The notes beneath the pieces are model-generated. The model had not been told where the DNA came from and did not search any database. It saw only the letters and a list, made by a program, of their open reading frames with translations. 64,000 nt of DNA from assembly GCA_965277075.1 (NCBI GenBank), contig OZ255707.1:2170001-2234000 (forward strand), read 5' to 3'. This stretch comes from Lustribacter sp965277075 (GTDB taxonomy: Bacteria; Vulcanimicrobiota; Vulcanimicrobiia; Vulcanimicrobiales; Vulcanimicrobiaceae). The position numbers were made by a program, and so were the translations under genes. Positions 58,950-64,000 of this stretch are shown here, piece by piece; within the stretch, counting starts at the first letter, position 1, and the number at the start of each line of letters is the position of its first letter.

Positions 58950-59903
58950 TCACTGCGCGAGGGCGTCGCCGAGCGGCCGCGCGACGTTCCAGTTGCGCTC
59001 GAAGGCTGCGCGAAGATCGCCGACGACGACCGGCGCGCGAGTTGCCAGGCCCCAGTCGCGCTGGGCTCCGTACGTGGCGAACGCGTCGGTCGCGTTCGCC
59101 GAGCCGACCCACGCATCCGCACCGCCGACCGCCATCTTTTCATCGAGGTCGCCCCGCCGCGAGTCTCCGACGCGGACGTCGACGCCCAGTGCCGCCAGGC
59201 GCTCGAGACGCTTTCCTTCGCGTCCGGCGAGCGAAGCCGAAACCTCTCGCGCCGCGACGATCAGCCGCGTCGGCTGACCCGCCCGGGCACGGTGAAGCAA
59301 CGCGTTGTAGACCGTACCACCGCCGAACGACTCGCTCTCGATCGAAAGTGGGGCAGATCCGGTCTGCGTGATGACGTCGGCTTCGAGCCGCAACGCAGCG
59401 GCTTTGTTCGTGGCGAGATGGGGGTCCGCGCCGGCGCCGCCGGCTAGGGCGGACGCGACCGCCGCGACGTCGTCTGGGTCGCTGTCGCGCAGGATGTGTT
59501 CGGGACCCTCGCCGGCCCAGTTGCGGTCGTCGAGCCACGCCACGCCGTCGACGACGGCCGCTTTCATATGAAGCACCGGTTCGCCGGCTGCGGTCAGTTC
59601 CGCGTTCCCGCCGGCACGGCGGATCGCGGCGACTGCGGTACGGTTCGCCTGGTGGAGCGTCCCGCGGTCGTCGTCGAGCGGGTCCCGTTCGAGCCGGACG
59701 CTGACCTGGGCGCCGCGGTGTGCCGCCGCGACGACGGCGCTGCGGACGCCGCCTTCGCGGAGGGTATACGCTGTGAGCGCGACTCGCTGCGCCCCGGCGA
59801 CTGCCGCAGCGAACGTACCGATCGACTCGAAGGTCAATGCCACGGCGGGCACCGATCGGTCCGGGCGGCGGTCCCAACGAATGAGGTCATGCACGCCCTT
59901 CAC
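58950..59903 (-). CDS. Phospholipase D-like protein
   Basis: A ~317-aa protein with two PLD-type half sites. The first has HMKAAVVDGVAWLDDRNW (HxK with downstream Asp). The second is degenerate, DLDEKMAVGGADAWVGSANA, where the histidine of HxK is replaced by Asp-Glu before Lys. A single normal HKD motif could imply altered or lost activity. GTG 59903, preceded by GGGGTG, is taken as the start; TTG 59930 is also in frame. No signal peptide is seen. Function (nuclease, lipase or structural) is undetermined. Confidence 0.65.
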   Translation of the reverse strand: MKGVHDLIRWDRRPDRSVPAVALTFESIGTFAAAVAGAQRVALTAYTLREGGVRSAVVAAAHRGAQVSVRLERDPLDDDRGTLHQANRTAVAAIRRAGGNAELTAAGEPVLHMKAAVVDGVAWLDDRNWAGEGPEHILRDSDPDDVAAVASALAGGAGADPHLATNKAAALRLEADVITQTGSAPLSIESESFGGGTVYNALLHRARAGQPTRLIVAAREVSASLAGREGKRLERLAALGVDVRVGDSRRGDLDEKMAVGGADAWVGSANATDAFATYGAQRDWGLATRAPVVVGDLRAAFERNWNVARPLGDALAQ

Positions 59904-59973
59904 GACAACACACCCCGACGGCAAGCTCAAAGTGACAACTTGCGAGGGCGGCGAACGAACGCGACCGACCAGG

Positions 59974-60669
59974 ATGGATAAGGCCCTTTACGTTCGCGAC
60001 ATGTTCGCGGCAATCGCCCCGCGCTATGACGCGACGAACAAACTGCTTACCGCCGGCGCGGACGAGGCATGGCGCAAGCGCGCCGTCGCGCTCCTGGCGG
60101 CTCCGCCCGGCGGGACCGTGCTCGACTTGTGCTGCGGCACGGGCGACCTCTCGTTCCATTTAGCGCGCTCGGATCGTGCGCTGCGGATCGTCGGAGCTGA
60201 TTTCTGCGCACCGATGCTCGCGGGCGCGCGCAAACGGGCGGTCCGCGAGGATCGCGGCAGCGCCATCGACTTCGTGGAAACCGACGTGATGAAGCTGCCG
60301 TATGCCGACGGCACGTTCGACGGCGCGACGATGGGATTCTCGATGCGCAACGTCGTCGACATCGTGGCGACGCTGCGCGAAGCGCGGCGCGTCCTCCGCC
60401 CCGGCGCACGCTTCATCAATCTCGACGTCTCGAAAGCGCCGAATCCGCTATTCCGGCGACTTTTCAACCTCTATTTCTACGGCTTGGTCCCGCTCGTCGG
60501 GGGCCTCGTCGGGGGCTCGAAAAGCGCGTATCGCTACTTGCCGAATTCGCTTACGAATTACCCCGACGCGGACGAACTTGCCGCGCGTTTTCGGGCTGCC
60601 GGATTCGGCGGAACCGGCTACGTGCGACTCGCGGGCGGCGCGGTAGCAATTCATTACGGGGTCGCGTGA
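59974..60669 (+). CDS. ubiE: Demethylmenaquinone/ubiquinone C-methyltransferase
   Basis: A 231-aa SAM methyltransferase of the UbiE/MenG/COQ5 family. It shows MFAAIAPRYDATNKLLTAGA (family motif), TVLDLCCGTGDLSFHLA (SAM-binding), MGFSMRNVVDIVATLREARR, RVLRPGARFINLDVSKAPN and YRYLPNSLTNYPDADEL. With the adjacent polyprenyl synthase it belongs to isoprenoid quinone synthesis; which quinone cannot be decided. The start is ATG 59974. Confidence 0.93.
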   Translation: MDKALYVRDMFAAIAPRYDATNKLLTAGADEAWRKRAVALLAAPPGGTVLDLCCGTGDLSFHLARSDRALRIVGADFCAPMLAGARKRAVREDRGSAIDFVETDVMKLPYADGTFDGATMGFSMRNVVDIVATLREARRVLRPGARFINLDVSKAPNPLFRRLFNLYFYGLVPLVGGLVGGSKSAYRYLPNSLTNYPDADELAARFRAAGFGGTGYVRLAGGAVAIHYGVA

Positions 60670-61637
60670 TGATCGAACCCGTTACCGGCGAACGCGATTT
60701 GCACGCGTTGGTCGAAGATTTTTTCCGGAATACGTTTTCGACCGATAACACGCTGATCACCGAAGCGGTTCGCCGGATGCTCGACGCCGGCGGTAAACGC
60801 TTACGGCCGCGGTTTACGCTGCTCGGCGCCTCGGCGATCGGAGCGACGGACGTGCGAGCGTTTCTGCCGCTGGCCGCCTATATGGAGCTGATCCACGTGG
60901 CGACGCTCATCCACGACGACGTCGTCGACCACGCCGCAACCCGGCGCGGCGTCAACGCGACGGCGGTCGATTTCGGGAATCGGGTAAGCGTCCTAGCGGG
61001 CGACTATCTATTCGCTTGGATATTCAAGAATGTCACGGCGACGTATGCGCATCCGATCCCGCATATCCTCAGCGCCACGCTGGCGGACATCACGGACGGT
61101 GAAGTGCTGCAGCTGCGAGCGTTGGGCAACCTCGAGGCAACCCGTTCCGAATATCTCGAGATTGCCGGGAAAAAAACCGGCCGGCTCTTCGCGAGTTCGG
61201 CCGAGTGCGGTGCGTGGGCCGCCGGCGGCAACGCGCTCAAGATCAACGCGGTCCGTGAATTCGGGCTCGCGTACGGCATCGCGTTCCAAATGCAGGACGA
61301 CCTGCTCGACATGACCTCGACACAAGCGGCACTCGGGAAGCCGGTCGGGAACGACCTGCACGAGAAGAAGATGACGATCCCGGTCATTTTTGCGCTTGAC
61401 GGCGGCGATCGGGAATTCCGTGCAGATGTGGAACGTTTCTATGCGGAAGATGATAGGACGAGCGAGCGGATCAGCGGCATGATCGACGACATCGGAGCGC
61501 ACGACGGTTTCGCAAAGACGAAGGCGGCCATCGTCGAGTACCTCGAACGAGCGAAGACGTCGTTGGCGCCGCTGGGCAACGCGCCGGCTCGCGCCGAGTT
61601 CGTTGCAATCGCCGACGCGCTTGTCTCCGCAGGCTAG
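60666..61637 (+). CDS. Polyprenyl diphosphate synthase
   Basis: A 323-aa trans-isoprenyl synthase making the quinone side chain from IPP and allylic diphosphates. The first Asp-rich motif is ATLIHDDVVDHAATRRG and the second is AFQMQDDLLDMTS. GGKRLRPRF binds IPP. FARM-region bulky residues suggest a long-chain product. GTG 60666 overlaps the ubiE stop (GTGA); ATG 60669 follows directly. It is in an operon with ubiE, tatA and tatC. Confidence 0.93.
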   Translation: MMIEPVTGERDLHALVEDFFRNTFSTDNTLITEAVRRMLDAGGKRLRPRFTLLGASAIGATDVRAFLPLAAYMELIHVATLIHDDVVDHAATRRGVNATAVDFGNRVSVLAGDYLFAWIFKNVTATYAHPIPHILSATLADITDGEVLQLRALGNLEATRSEYLEIAGKKTGRLFASSAECGAWAAGGNALKINAVREFGLAYGIAFQMQDDLLDMTSTQAALGKPVGNDLHEKKMTIPVIFALDGGDREFRADVERFYAEDDRTSERISGMIDDIGAHDGFAKTKAAIVEYLERAKTSLAPLGNAPARAEFVAIADALVSAG

Positions 61638-61648
61638 GAGCTCACCTC

Positions 61649-61954
61649 ATGATCGGAACAACTGAAATCGCCTTACTCGTCGGCGCTGCCGTGCTGCTCT
61701 TCGGCGTCGACAAGTTGCCGAAGCTCGCGCGTAGTGCCGGCCAGGCCAAAAAAGAGTTCATGGTCGGCCAAGCCGAGGCCGATATCGCAGCCGAACAAGC
61801 GCGCGAAGAAGGGCGCAAGCGCGCCGCCGCGGCGGCCGAGAGCGCGCCGATGACGTCATCGGCCGGCGGCGTCGGCACGCCGGCGGCGACGATCCCCGAT
61901 CCGCAAACCGGTTCGACGATTCCGACGACGACGGCGCCGCCGCACACGAGTTAA
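61649..61954 (+). CDS. tatA: Twin-arginine translocase subunit TatA
   Basis: A 101-aa TatA/TatE-type protein. A single N-terminal transmembrane helix (IALLVGAAVLLFGVDKLPKL) with the FG..KLP hinge is followed by an amphipathic helix (ARSAGQAKKEFMVGQAEADI) and a Pro/Thr-rich tail. It forms the translocation pore with TatC. The partner tatC is next, and several exported proteins in the window carry RR signals. GGAG lies upstream of the ATG. Confidence 0.92.
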   Translation: MIGTTEIALLVGAAVLLFGVDKLPKLARSAGQAKKEFMVGQAEADIAAEQAREEGRKRAAAAAESAPMTSSAGGVGTPAATIPDPQTGSTIPTTTAPPHTS

Positions 61955-61967
61955 GGCGCCGAGCATC

Positions 61968-62750
61968 GTGCTGGCGACGCGTCCGCCCGCCGTTGGCGGG
62001 ACGGATGATGCGGAGTGGGACCAAAAGGAGATGCCGTTCACGGAGCACCTGCGGGAGCTGCGTCAACGTCTGATCGTTTGCGTCTCGACGGTGCTCGCGA
62101 TCGCCGTGCTCGCGCTGTGGCCGGCGCAACAACTGATCCCGCTGATCACGAAGACGTACTTCCACGGCATGCGGCTCAACGCGTTCGGTCCGGCCGACGC
62201 CGTGTGGGCGATCTTCAAATTTGCGATTTACATCGCGGTCATCATCGGGCTGCCGGTCATCCTCTATCAGGTCTGGATGTTTGTCGTGCCGGCCATCCAT
62301 CCGAAGACGCGCAAAGCGGTCTACCTCTACATCTCGCCTTCGATTTTTCTCGCTGCCGGGGGCATTGCGTTCGCACATTTTCTCGTCTTGCCGCGCGTCG
62401 TCGGTGCGCTCTTGCAGATCACGAATAGTATCGCCGAGCCCGTCTTCGGCATCGAATCGACGATCAATCTCGTATTGCTGCTGTTTCTCGCGTTCGCGCT
62501 GATCTTTCAGACGCCGGTTATCATGATACTGCTTGCGCGCATCGGCTTGATCAACTCGTCGTTTTTACGCACGAACCGCAAATACATCGGCTTCGGAATT
62601 ATGGTCGTCGGCGCCGTGCTTGCGCCGGACGGCAGTCCGCTCACGATGATGTTGCTCGCTTCACCGATGTACGTGCTCTTCGAGAGCTCGATTTGGATCA
62701 TCGTTCTGCTCGAGAAGTCGTGGAAACGCGACGCGCTGCCGAGTCCCTAA
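61968..62750 (+). CDS. tatC: Twin-arginine translocase subunit TatC
   Basis: A 260-aa six-helix membrane protein that recognises RR signal peptides. Hallmarks are MPFTEHLRELRQRLIVCVST, the P-rich YQVWMFVVPAIHPKTRKAVY loop and the F.ALIFQTPVIM helix. It has a 20-residue hydrophilic N-terminal extension before MPFTEHL. The start is GTG 61968, 13 bases after tatA. Confidence 0.94.
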   Translation: MLATRPPAVGGTDDAEWDQKEMPFTEHLRELRQRLIVCVSTVLAIAVLALWPAQQLIPLITKTYFHGMRLNAFGPADAVWAIFKFAIYIAVIIGLPVILYQVWMFVVPAIHPKTRKAVYLYISPSIFLAAGGIAFAHFLVLPRVVGALLQITNSIAEPVFGIESTINLVLLLFLAFALIFQTPVIMILLARIGLINSSFLRTNRKYIGFGIMVVGAVLAPDGSPLTMMLLASPMYVLFESSIWIIVLLEKSWKRDALPSP

Positions 62751-62751
62751 C

Positions 62752-64000
62752 ATGGCCGCCGAAACTCGACGCGCAGCGTTCGCGCCGCTCAAGCCGCTCG
62801 TCGACGAATTCCTGACGCTCTTTGCGAACATCGGTTTCGCGGTTTCGCTCTTCGCGGTCTGGGCGGTTTTCACGCTCATCGGCGTCGTCGTCGACCAGAA
62901 CAAAGGCAACGACTTTTACTGGCAAAACTACACGCCGGCGCTGGCGCGTATCGTGCTGCGCCTGCACCTGGATAACATCTACCATTCACCGGCATACATC
63001 GCGATCATCGGCCTCATTCTCGTCTCGATGACCGTCGCGACGTTCAAGCGGGTGATTCCGGCCCGCTTGCCGGCGTTGCGCGCGGTGAAGATCGACAAGA
63101 TTCCGCTGCACGCGGAATTCACGGTGGACGGTGAAGAAAGCGATGTACGCGGACGGCTGGAACGGTTTTTCGCCGTCCGCGGCTGGCAGATTCGCAAGCG
63201 CGAATTCGGCGGCGACGAGTGGTCGTTCATCGACAAGCACAATTGGGCGCGGCGCGGCGTCCTCGTCGCGCACGTCGGCTTCGTGATCATCGCGGCGGGC
63301 ACGACCGTCTATTGGGCGACCGGCTACAGCGGACAATTCACCGTGCTCTCCGGAAATACGGCGACGATCGCGCAAACCGGCGCGACGGTCGCACTCAAGC
63401 AGTTCGGCTATCGTATTGACCCGGTCGTCACCAAGAGCGGCGTCGTCTACCAGCCGATCGATTATGTCTCGCACGCCGTCGTCACCGGTAAGAACGGCGT
63501 CGCGCGCGACGCGATCATCCGCGTCAACCAACCGTTCGACGTCGACGGCGTGAAGATATATCAGGCGACGTACGGCTTCGGCATCACGTTTGCGCTGACG
63601 CAAAACGGGACGCCGGTCGCCGGCATCCCGACGACGCCGCTCAAAGAAGGCGAAGGCTTTCAGATACCCGGCACGTCGCGCTTGATCGAGTACCGCTCGT
63701 TCGTCGGAACGATCGACCGCCGTACCGGCACCCCGGGACGCGATCCACGGCCCAACGATCCAGGTGTCACGATTGCGGCATTCGACGGTGACAAGCCGCT
63801 CGGCCAAGCCCTCATTCCGCTCGGGACGGCGCTCGATCTCGGCGCGGGTTATGCCCTCACGCCGCTCAAATACACGTTGTACTCCGGCTTCCAATACCGC
63901 TACGATCCCGGCATTCCGCTCGTCCTTGTGGGCGCCATCGTTTTGCTGAGCGGCTTGTGCATCTCGTTCTACTTCTTGCCCGCTCGCTTGTACGTCGTCG
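62752..64000 (+). CDS. resB: Cytochrome c biogenesis protein ResB (partial)
   Basis: The frame begins at ATG 62752, one base after the tatC stop, and runs off the window after ~416 codons. Helices are seen at FANIGFAVSLFAVWAVFTLI, YIAIIGLILVSMTVATF, VLVAHVGFVIIAAGTTVYWA and, near the end, IPLVLVGAIVLLSGLCISFY. The intervening periplasmic domain has KIYQATYGFGITF. This is the ResB/Ccs1 architecture for heme delivery to apocytochrome c in system II. It would serve the cytochrome domain of PuuD, among others. The partner CcsA/ResC is expected downstream. Confidence 0.9.
   Translation, partial: MAAETRRAAFAPLKPLVDEFLTLFANIGFAVSLFAVWAVFTLIGVVVDQNKGNDFYWQNYTPALARIVLRLHLDNIYHSPAYIAIIGLILVSMTVATFKRVIPARLPALRAVKIDKIPLHAEFTVDGEESDVRGRLERFFAVRGWQIRKREFGGDEWSFIDKHNWARRGVLVAHVGFVIIAAGTTVYWATGYSGQFTVLSGNTATIAQTGATVALKQFGYRIDPVVTKSGVVYQPIDYVSHAVVTGKNGVARDAIIRVNQPFDVDGVKIYQATYGFGITFALTQNGTPVAGIPTTPLKEGEGFQIPGTSRLIEYRSFVGTIDRRTGTPGRDPRPNDPGVTIAAFDGDKPLGQALIPLGTALDLGAGYALTPLKYTLYSGFQYRYDPGIPLVLVGAIVLLSGLCISFYFLPARLYVV

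Overview
The window is a GC-rich, gene-dense bacterial chromosome segment with short spacers, many ATGA/TGATG-type start-stop overlaps, frequent GTG/TTG starts and apparently two CTG starts. It carries no rRNA, tRNA, CRISPR array, phage or intact transposase. The gene set (Rieske oxygenases, aerobic purine breakdown, cytochrome-linked urate oxidase, menaquinone/ubiquinone methyltransferase, ResB, TatAC) points to a free-living aerobic heterotroph, probably from soil. The mixture of families would suit a poorly cultured lineage such as Ca. Eremiobacterota (WPS-2), but that placement is a guess.

Layout. 1-11.3 kb: the end of a Rieske oxygenase, a minus-strand operon of three solute-binding proteins (SBPs) led by a xanthine-dehydrogenase-type molybdoenzyme, a lone flagellin facing a TPR-sulfotransferase, a further SBP, a secreted alpha/beta hydrolase and a tiny DUF2256 protein. 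11.3-12.25 kb: a gene graveyard with a 25-bp tandem repeat, an acetyltransferase remnant and a decayed HigBA toxin-antitoxin pair. 12.25-16.5 kb: a membrane/zinc-ribbon-like protein, two paralogous coiled-coil proteins, a malonyl-CoA-ligase-like enzyme and an esterase. 16.4-34.8 kb: a purine-nitrogen region. It holds ureABCEFGD, a three-domain xanthine dehydrogenase on two genes, 8-oxoguanine deaminase, OHCU decarboxylase, membrane urate oxidase PuuD, hydroxyisourate hydrolase, PuuE-type allantoinase, allantoate amidohydrolase, a small gamma-glutamylcyclotransferase-fold protein, adenosine deaminase and an AzgA-type purine permease. Two broken genes lie inside it. 34.8-44.6 kb: a mixed set, including a PhyH-like oxygenase, a royal-jelly-protein homologue, a cysteate-synthase-like PLP enzyme, a photolyase relative with unusual domain order, a helicase, another SBP, a VOC protein and a flavin monooxygenase. 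A 113-bp MITE-like inverted-repeat element sits between the monooxygenase and the next operon. 44.7-51.8 kb (minus): ABC ATPase and permease, two cysteine hydrolases, a Leu/Ile/Val-type SBP, and Rieske dioxygenase alpha, SDR, dioxygenase beta and a 74-aa unknown. 51.9-64 kb: mostly housekeeping (phosphoesterase, LOR/SDH-type enzyme, RsmI, MetG, TatD, CorA, UbiE/MenG, polyprenyl synthase, TatA, TatC, ResB).

How the genes fit together. Purines imported by AzgA or released by adenosine deaminase and 8-oxoguanine deaminase can be oxidised by Xdh to urate. PuuD, UraH and UraD take urate to allantoin, PuuE and AllC open it, and urease would recover nitrogen from any urea formed. No classical ureidoglycolate enzyme is visible. 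Six extracellular SBPs (four NMT1-type, two Leu/Ile/Val-type) are served by a single visible ABC core, interleaved with oxygenases and amidohydrolases, which suggests uptake and degradation of nitrogenous or aromatic small molecules of unknown identity.

The most striking non-coding element is at 52.67-52.84 kb on the minus strand. It has a promoter, a 14-codon leader ORF with a good ribosome-binding site, and an intrinsic terminator whose 5' arm can instead pair with the leader ORF, so it reads as a transcription attenuator controlling a 68-aa unknown protein and a phosphoesterase.
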